From Peptostreptococcaceae bacterium (GTDB taxonomy: Bacteria > Bacillota > Clostridia > Peptostreptococcales > Filifactoraceae), in the NCBI GenBank assembly GCA_030532905.1, contig JAUNKE010000025.1, positions 1 to 32,504 of the forward strand: a DNA stretch of 32,504 nucleotides. The letters run 5' to 3'. Both the position numbers and the translations under genes were made by a program. Shown here piece by piece: positions 1-8,030 of this stretch. Within the stretch, counting starts at the first letter, position 1, and every line of letters starts with the position of its first letter. The notes beneath the pieces were generated by a model that made no database searches, was not told where the DNA came from, and saw nothing but the letters and a program-made list of their open reading frames with translations.

Positions 1-62
1 GGCTTGCTCTTATGAGTTTGCCATTTTTTTTAGGGGCTATTTTGCAACAGCCCCCTTCACAG
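1..62. other. Two adjacent hairpins at the left edge
   Basis: An imperfect hairpin (arms GGCTTGCTC and GAGTTTGCC, 1-22) is followed by eight T, so on the plus strand it could end a gene lying left of the window. A second perfect hairpin (GGGGCT at 33-38, AGCCCC at 49-54) has TTTTGCAAC in its loop. No gene is seen at 1-150. The GGGGCTGTTGCAAAAT string on the minus strand recalls insertion-sequence ends, but no transposase is in view. Confidence 0.35.
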
Positions 63-128
63 CCAAAATATAATTCTCGGAATCTCATTTTCAAATTCTT
101 AGAGAAATATGGTTCTGCCAAAAATAAT

Positions 129-155
129 TGTAAAAATTTCTTCCAACATTTTACA
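129..155 (-). terminator. Weak hairpin at the end of the DUF1643 gene
   Basis: TGTAAAA (129-135) and TTTTACA (149-155) can pair around a 13-base loop. The hairpin includes the stop codon of the minus-strand gene. Downstream on the minus strand is an AT-rich run without a clean T tract, so termination is only possible, not shown. Confidence 0.3.
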
Positions 156-756
156 GTTTCCGTAAATAGTCGTCGATGTCAAAGGGAACTAATTTCGAAT
201 CTTTTTTCAAGTACAGCGGATGATGGGGATGTCCTTTTTTCGATAAATTGCCCGTTCGACACCATCGGGCGTCGTATTCATTTGCCAATTTCACCATCTC
301 AAGCAAACAATCTTTGAGATAGCTTCGCTTTTCAATCAGAGTGCCCCAAGCCGCCCATATCATCGCTCTCTCCTCGGATTGCTCGAGCAAGTACCGAAAC
401 GCCTTCATATTTTCAATATGCAATCGGGAATCCAGTTCCTTGTGCATATCGCTCGGGTCGGTCGCTCGTTGTGCATAGACATTGAACATGATATAGGAAT
501 CAAAATCATTGCCGAATGCGATTCGTTCGACCGATTTCAAGGTATTGTCCAAATTATTCGGAGAAGCGGTTGACGGATTGATTCCGATTGTAATCAAAGA
601 CCTGTTTCCCACGGTTCCGAGAATATATCGGCATGACGAATAAAAGGACGGAATATAAATCCATCGTTTCGAATCAAAATCCGAATTTTGCACACAGGCC
701 TTTGGATTTTGAAAAGGAATGACGGATTCGTCGATTAGTTTTTCTGAAATATGCAC
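151..756 (-). CDS. DUF1643 domain-containing protein
   Basis: A 201-residue soluble protein that matches the DUF1643 family pattern: a core with ITIGINPSTA near residue 56, NVYAQRATDP near 90, and a C-terminal GNLSKKGHPHHPLYL stretch near 170. The biochemical role of this family is not established, so none is assigned. No signal peptide or membrane segment is visible. The start at 756 is supported by GGAGGT about 5 bases upstream. The gene lies 86 bp downstream of a MATE exporter on the same strand with no clear terminator between, so the two may be co-transcribed. The family call is from remembered motifs; a profile search would settle it. Confidence 0.8.
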   Translation of the reverse strand: MHISEKLIDESVIPFQNPKACVQNSDFDSKRWIYIPSFYSSCRYILGTVGNRSLITIGINPSTASPNNLDNTLKSVERIAFGNDFDSYIMFNVYAQRATDPSDMHKELDSRLHIENMKAFRYLLEQSEERAMIWAAWGTLIEKRSYLKDCLLEMVKLANEYDARWCRTGNLSKKGHPHHPLYLKKDSKLVPFDIDDYLRKL

Positions 757-842
757 ATATACCTCCGATTTTTTGTTATAGCATTGCGAATTTGAATTTT
801 GTTTCTTGAATTCTCTTTTTGATTTTCAATTTCGCCCATCCG

Positions 843-2312
843 TTAAGCGACCGGAATGGGTTCTTCTTTGCTCTCCTGCAAAATTGTGTGGTTGATATGC
901 CGAATCTCATTGACCAGGAACACGATGGCAACGACCGCAGCCGCCGCATCGGCAATCGGTCCCGAATATACGACACCTTCGATTCCGAATTGTGTCGGTA
1001 AAAACAAAATGAGCGGTATCAAAAAAATCACCTGTCTCGTCAAGGACATCAACAATCCCTTACCCGCTTTGCCAATCGATGTGAAGAAAGTCGCCACAAT
1101 CGGCTGAATGCTGTTGATAAAGGTCATGAACAAAAAGATTCTGAGCGCGCGCGTAGCAAAATAAAAATATTCTTCGCTTCCTTTTCCGAAAATGCTCAAT
1201 ATCTGTCTTGGGAAAAATTGAAAACACAAAAATCCCGTCGTCGAAATAATCGTCGCATAGAGAATTGCCAAGCGAATCGCCTGCTTGACTCTGTCGTAAT
1301 TTTTTGCACCGTAATTAAAACCGATGATTGGCTGGCTTCCCTGCGCAATTCCGATGGATGTTGCAAAAATCAGCATATTGATTTTGGTGATGATACCGAT
1401 ACTTGCCAACGGAATTTCCGCGCCGTATGGTGAAAGCGCGCCGTAATGTCTCAGCGTATTGTTCATCACGATTTGCACAAAGGTCAAGGCAACCTGATTG
1501 AAAAAAGCGGCGCCGCCGAGCTTACAAATATTTTTGAAATACGAAAAATCCGGTACGAAACATTCCTTATGCAGCACAACGGATTTATAGTTGCGCAGAT
1601 AGGACACGACCAATACAAAGGATATAAATTGTCCGATGACCGTTGCCCAAGCCGCACCGGCGATTCCCCATATCGAGATGAATATCGGATCCAATACCAT
1701 ATTGGTGATGGCGCCGGTCAACATTATCAGCATGGATTGCTTCGGCGAGCCGTCCGCACGAATCAGATTGCAACCGGCGGTGATGAAGATTGCAAACAAC
1801 AATCCGAATACCGTAATGCCTAAATAGGTTTTGGCATAAGGCATCACCTGCTCGGTCGTTCCGAAAAGCAGAAGCAAAGGCTCTAAAAAAGTGAGTACGA
1901 TGGCAACCAGCGTCACGCCGAAAATCGCCATATACACGATGGCATTGCCGACATATTTCGCCGCCGTTTTTTTGTCTCCGCGTCCCATCGCCAAGTTGAA
2001 ATTGGACGCGCTGCCTATTCCTATAAGCAGAGATATTGCAATCGTAACCGTTACGACGGGAAAGGCGACATTTGTTGCCGCATTGCCGAGTACCCCGACT
2101 CCCTGACCGATAAAAATTTGGTCAACGACATTGTAAAGCGCCGTAACCAACATCGCAATAACGCTCGGAATTGCGAATCGCTTAAGTAATCTGCTTATAT
2201 CCTGAGTTGCCAGCGGATTTTCATCTCGGCTTTTCAAATCCTTTTCAGCGGCTTTGGATAAATTTTTTTCTGAATTCATTTCATTCCTTTTTAATAAATT
2301 ATTTTCTTCCAT
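843..2312 (-). CDS. MATE family multidrug/cation exporter
   Basis: A 489-residue multi-pass membrane protein of the MATE (MatE) family, which uses a proton or sodium gradient to export cationic drugs or metabolites. A hydrophilic N-terminal tail of about 50 residues precedes the first helix (FAIPSVIAMLVTALYNVVDQIFIGQGVG), then about twelve hydrophobic segments follow in two repeats. The PLASIGIITKINMLIFATSIGIAQGSQPIIGFNYGA region is typical of the MepA/DinF-like bacterial branch. The start is supported by AGGAGAG just upstream. The protein is longer than the usual 440-460 residues because of the charged tail. Substrate cannot be read from sequence. It is not closely similar by eye to the second MATE gene at 8031-9401. 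Confidence 0.92.
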   Translation of the reverse strand: MEENNLLKRNEMNSEKNLSKAAEKDLKSRDENPLATQDISRLLKRFAIPSVIAMLVTALYNVVDQIFIGQGVGVLGNAATNVAFPVVTVTIAISLLIGIGSASNFNLAMGRGDKKTAAKYVGNAIVYMAIFGVTLVAIVLTFLEPLLLLFGTTEQVMPYAKTYLGITVFGLLFAIFITAGCNLIRADGSPKQSMLIMLTGAITNMVLDPIFISIWGIAGAAWATVIGQFISFVLVVSYLRNYKSVVLHKECFVPDFSYFKNICKLGGAAFFNQVALTFVQIVMNNTLRHYGALSPYGAEIPLASIGIITKINMLIFATSIGIAQGSQPIIGFNYGAKNYDRVKQAIRLAILYATIISTTGFLCFQFFPRQILSIFGKGSEEYFYFATRALRIFLFMTFINSIQPIVATFFTSIGKAGKGLLMSLTRQVIFLIPLILFLPTQFGIEGVVYSGPIADAAAAVVAIVFLVNEIRHINHTILQESKEEPIPVA

Positions 2313-2332
2313 AACACTCTCCTAATTTCATT

Positions 2333-2341
2333 ATTATACCA
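2333..2341 (-). promoter_or_regulatory. Extended -10 promoter for the MATE gene
   Basis: On the minus strand TATAAT is preceded by TGG (extended -10), about 20 bases upstream of the start at 2312. The matching -35, 17 bases further up, is TTGCTG, a weak match. 2313-2485 otherwise holds only the mreB terminator. Confidence 0.45.
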
Positions 2342-2440
2342 CCAATAAAAATCCCCAGCAATTTTTTTATCAATCTAACTTTTGTAAAATTCGTATCGGA
2401 ATGATTTTACTCTATGTCGGCAAATTCTTTGTAGAAAAAA

Positions 2441-2473
2441 GAAAAGCCGGCGATTGAGATTTCTCAATGCCGG
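2441..2473 (-). terminator. Terminator of the murA-mreB operon
   Basis: CCGG (2447-2450) pairs with CCGG (2470-2473), and the inner ATTGAGA/TCTCAAT arms extend the stem. On the minus strand it is followed by CTTTTCTTTTTT. It lies 13 bp past the mreB stop. T-runs on both sides suggest it can also work in the other direction. Confidence 0.75.
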
Positions 2474-2485
2474 ATTTTTTAGCTT

Positions 2486-3502
2486 TTAGTATTTTTTTCG
2501 GTAAGAGCTTTTGCTCATCAATTTGATGGAGTTGAGCGCTTCGCCCGTTCCTCTTGCGACACAGGAAATTGCATCCTCCGCAACGAATGCGTCGATGCCG
2601 GTTCTTTTCTGAATCAGCTTGTCCAATCCCCAAAGCAATGAGCCGCCGCCCGTCATCAGAATTCCTTTGTCCGAAATATCGGCTGACAGCTCCGGTGGTG
2701 TTTTTTCAAGCACCGAGTGCACCGCATCCGCAATCTGCACAACGGAATCTTTGAGCGCGCTGAGCATATCGGTGGATGTTATCTCTCTCGTTTCCGGCAA
2801 ACCGGATACCAGATTTCGTCCACGAATCGCCATGATGACTTCTTCTTCTCTCGGATAAGCGGAACCGATATTTTTCTTGATTTCTTCCGCCGTTCTTTCT
2901 CCGATCAGCATCGAATGATTTTTTCTCATATATCGAATGATGGCATCGTCAAATGTATCACCCGCCACCTTGATGGATGCGCTTTCAACAATTCCGCCGA
3001 GCGAAATGACCGCGATGTCGGTTGTTCCTCCGCCGATATCTACCACCATGGAGCCGTTCGGTCTGGAAATATCAATTCCCGCTCCGATTGCCGCCGCAAT
3101 CGGCTCTTCGATGATATACACTTCTCTTGCTCCGGCTTCCATCGTTGCATCGACAACCGCTCTCTTCTCAACTTCGGTAACGCCGGATGGAACGCAAACC
3201 ATGATTTTCGGCTTGAACATTTTGAACATGCTCACGCCGCCGGTGATTTTTTCGATAAAGTATTTGAGCATTTTTTCAGTCACTTCGTAATCTGAAATAA
3301 CACCTTCCCGAAGCGGTCTTATCGCGACGATGCTTCCCGGTGTACGACCAAGCATCAATCTCGCTTCTTCTCCAACTTCAAGCACATTACCATTGGTTAC
3401 ATCAATCGCAACAACAGCCGGCTCATTGAGCACGATTCCCTTGTTTTTCACATAAATAAGAACCGATGCAGTTCCTAAATCAATTCCAATATCTGGTGTC
3501 AT
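2486..3502 (-). CDS. mreB: Rod shape-determining protein MreB/Mbl
   Basis: A 338-residue bacterial actin homologue that forms filaments under the membrane and guides the cell-wall elongation machinery. Visible actin-fold motifs: phosphate-1 DIGIDLGTASVLIYVKNKGIVLNEP (residues 4-28), the IAIRPLREGVISDY segment, phosphate-2 VVDIGGGTTDIAV near 160, and the adenosine motif ILMTGGGSLLWGLD near 290. Length is normal. The N-terminus (no long tail, KNKGIVLNEP, ARLMLGRTPG) looks closer to the Mbl paralogue of Bacillus than to classical MreB, so mbl is an alternative name. The gene starts 12 bp after murA and clearly shares its transcript. It implies a rod-like cell or at least lateral wall synthesis. 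No mreC or mreD is in the window. Confidence 0.95.
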   Translation of the reverse strand: MTPDIGIDLGTASVLIYVKNKGIVLNEPAVVAIDVTNGNVLEVGEEARLMLGRTPGSIVAIRPLREGVISDYEVTEKMLKYFIEKITGGVSMFKMFKPKIMVCVPSGVTEVEKRAVVDATMEAGAREVYIIEEPIAAAIGAGIDISRPNGSMVVDIGGGTTDIAVISLGGIVESASIKVAGDTFDDAIIRYMRKNHSMLIGERTAEEIKKNIGSAYPREEEVIMAIRGRNLVSGLPETREITSTDMLSALKDSVVQIADAVHSVLEKTPPELSADISDKGILMTGGGSLLWGLDKLIQKRTGIDAFVAEDAISCVARGTGEALNSIKLMSKSSYRKKY

Positions 3503-3514
3503 AGTTCCTCCTAC

Positions 3515-4768
3515 TTAATCTTCCACGCGATATACATTCGCTCCCAACATCGAGAGCTTGCCTACCAAGTCAACATATCCTCTTTCGATATGATAAATAT
3601 TTTTTACGATGGTTTCTCCTTCTGATACCAGTCCTGCGATAACCAATGCGGCACCGGCGCGCAAATCGGTCGCCATGACTTCGGAACCCGTCAGCTGTTC
3701 TCTTCCTTCCACAATGGCTGATTTTCCATTGATTTCTATATTCGCTCCCATTCGGATAAGCTCGGGTACATTCATAAATCGATTTTCAAAAACCGTTTCC
3801 GTAATCGTCGATTTTCCATCCGCCATGCAAAGCATCGACATAAACGGCGATTGCATATCGGTTGGGAATCCCGGATGCGGCAAAGTTTTAATATTGGTCG
3901 GCAAAATTACTTCCGGCCCAATCACTCGTACGGTGTTTTCCATTTCTTCTACAATGCAGCCCACTTCGCGCAGCTTCGCAATAACCGGCTTGATGTGGTC
4001 AACGATGACATTCTCAACCGTCACATCGCCCTTGGTCATCGCCGCCGCCACCATGTAGGTTCCGGCTTCGATTCTATCCGGAATAACCGTATGCTCCACC
4101 GAAGTAAGCTCGGTGACGCCTGTAATTTTTATTGTATTGGTTCCCGCTCCCCGCACTTTTGCTCCCATCTTGTTGAGGAAGTTTGCAAGGTCGACGATTT
4201 CCGGTTCTTCCGCGACATTTTCAATAACCGTCGTGCCTTCCGCAAAGACCGCGGCCATCATAATATTTTCGGTCGCGCCGACGGATGGGAAGTCCAAATA
4301 GATTTTGCTTCCTTCCAATTTGTCCGTTGTCGCTTCGACATAGCCATGCTCGGTTTCAACCTGAACTCCGAGCTGACGAAAACCTTTGATATGCAAATCA
4401 ATCGGTCTTGTTCCGATTGCACATCCGCCCGGCAAAGAAATTTTCGCTTTATGAAATCTGCCGAGCAACGAGCCCATCACGAGAAAAGATGCTCGCATCT
4501 TGTTGACTAAATGATATGGTGCTTCGGTTTCTTTAATTTCGGTCGTATCGACGGTCAATGTTTCACCGTCGTACTGCACCTTCGCGCCGAGATAACGAAG
4601 TAAATCACTCATGACATTGACATCCCGAAGATTCGGAACGCTTCGGATAACGCTCACGCCATCCACCAATAGAGTTGCGGCGATAATTGGAAGCACCGCA
4701 TTTTTTGCACCATTTATTTTAACATTGCCCTTGAGGGCGCCACTTTCTTTTACTACAATATATGCCAA
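3515..4768 (-). CDS. murA: UDP-N-acetylglucosamine 1-carboxyvinyltransferase
   Basis: A 417-residue cytoplasmic enzyme for the first committed step of peptidoglycan synthesis: enolpyruvyl transfer from PEP to UDP-GlcNAc. Seen: the N-terminal [25 protein letters not shown] (uridine-nucleotide/lysine motif) and the active-site loop [15 protein letters not shown] with catalytic Cys116, the residue attacked by fosfomycin. The C-terminal [19 protein letters not shown] is typical of the family. Because Cys is present rather than Asp, fosfomycin sensitivity at the target is expected (inference). Length matches the family. It is followed after 12 bp by mreB. AGAGG lies about 12 bases upstream of the start and an extended -10 promoter lies further up, so the pair probably forms its own transcription unit. 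Confidence 0.97.
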   Translation of the reverse strand: MAYIVVKESGALKGNVKINGAKNAVLPIIAATLLVDGVSVIRSVPNLRDVNVMSDLLRYLGAKVQYDGETLTVDTTEIKETEAPYHLVNKMRASFLVMGSLLGRFHKAKISLPGGCAIGTRPIDLHIKGFRQLGVQVETEHGYVEATTDKLEGSKIYLDFPSVGATENIMMAAVFAEGTTVIENVAEEPEIVDLANFLNKMGAKVRGAGTNTIKITGVTELTSVEHTVIPDRIEAGTYMVAAAMTKGDVTVENVIVDHIKPVIAKLREVGCIVEEMENTVRVIGPEVILPTNIKTLPHPGFPTDMQSPFMSMLCMADGKSTITETVFENRFMNVPELIRMGANIEINGKSAIVEGREQLTGSEVMATDLRAGAALVIAGLVSEGETIVKNIYHIERGYVDLVGKLSMLGANVYRVED

Positions 4769-4807
4769 AATTTATTCCTCTCCCCAAAAACTATTTCTCA
4801 AAAATTT

Positions 4808-4816
4808 ATTATATCA
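4808..4816 (-). promoter_or_regulatory. Extended -10 promoter for murA-mreB
   Basis: TGATATAAT on the minus strand, about 40 bases upstream of the murA start, is a perfect extended -10. No good -35 is seen at 17 bases, which is tolerated with TGn. It sits in the only gap (60 bp) between murA and the upstream transporter gene. Confidence 0.45.
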
Positions 4817-4828
4817 CAAAACTTAATT

Positions 4829-5941
4829 TTACAAAACCTTTTGCTCTGATTTCCTCGAAACAATTTTTTTGTGCATCCAGCGATTGATAAGGATTGAAAT
4901 CAATTTGTAAATCGGAACGGAAACGAGCATTCCGACCATGCCGAAAAAGCCTCCGCCGATTGCAATCGCGAGCACAACACCGAATGGCGAAACACCGACC
5001 TTGTCGCTGAGCACCTTCGGCCCGATAATATTTCCATCGACCTGCTGCAATACAAAAATGAACAGAACGACCCACAATGCTTTTTTCGGGTCAAGAAGCA
5101 AGGTCAGCACCACCGCCGGCAAAGCGCCGATGACCGGACCAATATAGGGAATCATATTAAAAATTCCTACGATCAAGCTCATCAACATCGCATAAGGTGC
5201 ACCGATGACGCTCAGTCCGACATAGCAAAGCACCGCGACAATCGCCGAGTCGATTACTTTACCGACAAAATAATCTTTGAAAATCTGGTCGCTCAGCTCC
5301 ATAAATTTCATAATGCCCGACGATTTGCTTTCACCGAAAAGAACCAGAATAAATCGCTCAGCGGAGCGCTGAAAACTTTCGACATCAAATAAAATATACA
5401 TTGAAATGATGATGCCGAACAGCAATTTGAACAGCCAGGATGTAACGCCGATCAAACCGGTGATGACCGAGTTGAGCGCGGTATTCAAAAAGCTCAGAGA
5501 CCATTTTGAAAAGTTTGAACTCATCGACTCGATATAGCCTTTGACCTGCACATTCTCAATCAGCTTTAACTCATTGGTCAGCTTGTTGATGAGAAGCTGG
5601 ATTTTGGCAATATAAATCGGACTTGCCTGAACGATATCCGTCACATTCTCCACGATGACCGGCACGACCATCAATCCGAAAAGCCCCATCACACCGAAAA
5701 ACACCAAATAGGTCAGCGCAAATGCCCATTTTCTTTTGAGCTTCAATTTATTTTCCAAAAACCGCATCAGTCCCAACAGAAAATAGGTGATGATAAATGC
5801 CCAAATGAATGGAGTCATAATCACCTTCAATTTATTAAATGCGCCCAGAAACACTTCATAGTTCTCAACCAATTTGTGCGCGATAATCAACACCACGCCC
5901 GCAATAATCAAACCCGAATATTTTTTCAAACTCTCTATCAT
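4829..5941 (-). CDS. AI-2E family transporter (PerM-like)
   Basis: A 370-residue integral membrane protein of the AI-2E exporter (PF01594/PerM) family. Hydrophobic helices are clear at the N-terminus (LIIAGVVLIIAH, VIMTPFIWAFIITYFLLGLM, WAFALTYLVFFGVMGLFGLMVVPVI). A soluble amphipathic middle of about 80 residues is followed by further helices and the family signature IPYIGPVIGALPAVVLTLL near residue 265. The family includes the E. coli autoinducer-2 exporter TqsA and sodium/proton antiporters, so the true substrate is open. It starts 14 bp after the SCIFF maturase stop and is probably the last gene of a ybaK-scfB-transporter operon. There is no luxS nearby to support an AI-2 role. Confidence 0.88.
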   Translation of the reverse strand: MIESLKKYSGLIIAGVVLIIAHKLVENYEVFLGAFNKLKVIMTPFIWAFIITYFLLGLMRFLENKLKLKRKWAFALTYLVFFGVMGLFGLMVVPVIVENVTDIVQASPIYIAKIQLLINKLTNELKLIENVQVKGYIESMSSNFSKWSLSFLNTALNSVITGLIGVTSWLFKLLFGIIISMYILFDVESFQRSAERFILVLFGESKSSGIMKFMELSDQIFKDYFVGKVIDSAIVAVLCYVGLSVIGAPYAMLMSLIVGIFNMIPYIGPVIGALPAVVLTLLLDPKKALWVVLFIFVLQQVDGNIIGPKVLSDKVGVSPFGVVLAIAIGGGFFGMVGMLVSVPIYKLISILINRWMHKKIVSRKSEQKVL

Positions 5942-5955
5942 ACCCGCTCCTCGTC

Positions 5956-7332
5956 TTACACATTCTCCAGCTCATCCATTTTGAGCATCGCTTCGACCAT
6001 AATCGCACATTCGATTCGTTTTTTCTGCATTTCACAACCGTCTTTGTACGGCTTTTTTATATCATTGTTAAAATTGTAAGCGTTGGCATGGCAGCCGCCC
6101 GAGCAATAAAACTTCGCCCAACAGCTTTGACAATCTTCCTTCGTCGTCACATCCGTCGCCAAAAAATCATCGACGATTTGTTTCGGAAACTCAATTTTTT
6201 CATCGAACAGATTGCCCAATTTGAATTCGTCCTTCCCGACGAACTGATGACATGGGAAAATATCCCCATCCGGTGTAATCGCCAAATATTCGATGCCCGC
6301 ACCGCAGCCGGAAATTCTTTTTATCGCGCATGGCCCTCCGCTCAAATCAATCATATAGTGGAAGAATTTGAATCGAGGATCCTGCTTTCGTATATCCAAA
6401 TACTCCAGGGCAAATTTTTCATATTCCGCATTGACCTTCTCAATATCCTCCGAGCGCAGCGCATATTCATTTTGCTCATGATCGACGACCGGCTCCATCG
6501 AAGTGAGCTCAAAGCCCAAATCGCGATAGTGAAGAACATCCTTGCCGAAGTCGATATTATTTCGCGTAAAAGTCCCGCGAATATAATAATATTTGTCTCC
6601 GCGTCCCTGCACGAGCTTTTGGAACTTCGGAACGATGATGTCATAGCTTCCCCGTCCGCTTATGGTCGGTCGCATCGCATCGTTGACCTCTTTGCGTCCG
6701 TCCAAACTCAGCACGACATTGTGCATGTGCTTGTTGATGTATTCGATTTTTTCATCGTCGAGCAAAATGCCGTTGGTCGTGATGGTGAAACGAAAAATCT
6801 TGTTGTGCTTCTTCGCTTCTTCATTCCCGTATTCAACCAACTGTTTGACGACGCCGAAATTCATCAGCGGTTCGCCGCCGAAAAAGTCGATTTCGAGATT
6901 TCGACGATTTTTGGAATTGGCAATCAGATAATCAATCGCTTTTTTTCCGACTTCAAAACTCATCAGACCTTTTGGCCCGTTGAATTCGCCCTGACCCGCA
7001 AAACAATATTTACAGCTCAAATTGCAATCATGCGCCATGTGCAGACACATCGCTTTGACAATCGGATTGCGCCCTTTGAAAGTTTGAGACGCCGGAAAAA
7101 TATCGTCGCTGAAAAGCAGCTCCATCTTTTCCAACTCCTGCAATTCTTCATAGGCGGTGCGAATATCTTCTTCGCTGTGTTGCGGCAGTTGATGAATAAT
7201 CTCATCCAATGCCTTCTCTTTATAAAAATCCAGCACATCATAGGCGACATCATCGACTACATGCACCGAGCCGGAATTGACATCCAGCAAAAAATTATTG
7301 TTATTCTGTCTAAATTTATGAATCAACCTCAT
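5956..7332 (-). CDS. scfB: SCIFF peptide radical SAM maturase
   Basis: A 458-residue radical SAM/SPASM enzyme of the type that installs thioether (sactionine-like) crosslinks in the six-cysteine SCIFF peptide of Clostridia. The N-terminal MRLIHKF...NNNFLLDVNSGSVHVVDDVAYDVL is the peptide-recognition (RRE-like) region of this family. The radical SAM cluster site is CNLSCKYC (Cys103, 107, 110). The SPASM region has CGAGIEYLAITPDGDIFPCHQF and then CQSCWAKFYCSGGCHANAY plus a late GCEMQ for auxiliary clusters. I chose the start at 7332 because AAGGAG lies 5-6 bases upstream and the family begins at this point; an in-frame ATG at 7389 would overlap ybaK and add an atypical tail. Unusually, no SCIFF precursor gene lies next to it. 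Neighbours are ybaK (53 bp upstream) and an AI-2E-family transporter (14 bp downstream). Confidence 0.9.
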   Translation of the reverse strand: MRLIHKFRQNNNNFLLDVNSGSVHVVDDVAYDVLDFYKEKALDEIIHQLPQHSEEDIRTAYEELQELEKMELLFSDDIFPASQTFKGRNPIVKAMCLHMAHDCNLSCKYCFAGQGEFNGPKGLMSFEVGKKAIDYLIANSKNRRNLEIDFFGGEPLMNFGVVKQLVEYGNEEAKKHNKIFRFTITTNGILLDDEKIEYINKHMHNVVLSLDGRKEVNDAMRPTISGRGSYDIIVPKFQKLVQGRGDKYYYIRGTFTRNNIDFGKDVLHYRDLGFELTSMEPVVDHEQNEYALRSEDIEKVNAEYEKFALEYLDIRKQDPRFKFFHYMIDLSGGPCAIKRISGCGAGIEYLAITPDGDIFPCHQFVGKDEFKLGNLFDEKIEFPKQIVDDFLATDVTTKEDCQSCWAKFYCSGGCHANAYNFNNDIKKPYKDGCEMQKKRIECAIMVEAMLKMDELENV

Positions 7333-7385
7333 ACATTCTCCTTCGTTCTCATTATATCCAATTTCGGAATTTTTTTCCATTCTTT

Positions 7386-7865
7386 TCAATGGACTTCATT
7401 CCACGCTTTGCAAATATCCACCCATTCCACCGCCTTGCCGTAAAAATACAACTCATCCGGAGTCAGTTCAATCGCCGAGCGCTCGCTGCCGCATGCCGGA
7501 AAAACCGTCTTGAATCGCTTGAGTGAAATATCGGTATAGACTCGTACATTTTGAGGATTGGCAAAAGGACAGACGCCACCGATTTCGTGACCTGTCAAAT
7601 GCTCGATTTCTTCAAGCTTTACCATTTTCGCCTTCTGTCTGAAAAATCGTTTATATTTTTTGCTGTCAATTTTGGCATCGCCTGCCGTCACAATTAAAAT
7701 GCAGCCGTCCTCAAGCATAAAGGACAGCGTCTTGGCGATTCGCTGCGGCAATACGCCCAAACGCTCCGCAGCAAGCTCGACTGTCGCACTCGAATCATCG
7801 AATTCGAGCACCTTGTTTTCCATATTGAATTGAGCAAAATATTTTTTTACATTCTCTAAAGACAT
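7386..7865 (-). CDS. YbaK/EbsC family aminoacyl-tRNA editing protein
   Basis: A 159-residue cytoplasmic protein of the YbaK/ProX/EbsC editing-domain family, which hydrolyses mischarged Cys-tRNA(Pro) or Ala-tRNA(Pro) in trans. Seen: VELAAERLGVLPQRIAKTLSF near residue 28, LIVTAGDAKIDSKKYKR with the conserved lysine area near 60, and the GHEIGGVCPFANPQNVRVYTDISLKRFKTVFPACG block near 90-125, which is diagnostic. Length is normal. It is the first gene of the minus-strand operon that continues into scfB. The link to SCIFF maturation is only positional. Confidence 0.9.
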   Translation of the reverse strand: MSLENVKKYFAQFNMENKVLEFDDSSATVELAAERLGVLPQRIAKTLSFMLEDGCILIVTAGDAKIDSKKYKRFFRQKAKMVKLEEIEHLTGHEIGGVCPFANPQNVRVYTDISLKRFKTVFPACGSERSAIELTPDELYFYGKAVEWVDICKAWNEVH

Positions 7866-8030
7866 CGCAGCACCTCATCCGTCTTCGGATTAAAAATGAT
7901 TTTCATCATTTTCATTCTAATGATAGCAAGCAATCGCAAAGTATGTTACAATTGGCTAGTAACTTCAATTATTATACCATTCATTGATTTGTTCGTCTAC
8001 AAACAGAAATCCGAAAGAAAGAGGCACATT
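7866..8030. promoter_or_regulatory. Divergent promoter region ybaK / MATE
   Basis: A 165-bp gap between divergent genes. On the minus strand TTGAAG (7963-7968) and CATACT (7940-7945) are spaced by 17 bases and could drive ybaK-scfB. A perfect hairpin/palindrome, AAAATGAT-TTTC-ATCATTTT (7893-7912), lies between that promoter and the ybaK start and might be an operator. On the plus strand TATTAT (7970-7975) is the best -10 for the MATE gene, with a poor -35. Confidence 0.35.

Noticed and set aside
7333..7389. Longer SCIFF maturase starting at 7389
   Set aside because: The extra 19 residues are not family-like and would overlap ybaK, while ATG 7332 has AAGGAG at proper spacing.
6088..7443. A 451-codon open frame on the plus strand opposite the SCIFF maturase
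   Set aside because: It is antisense to a gene with intact radical SAM motifs, has no recognisable domain, and no ribosome site; it is a by-product of codon use on the other strand.
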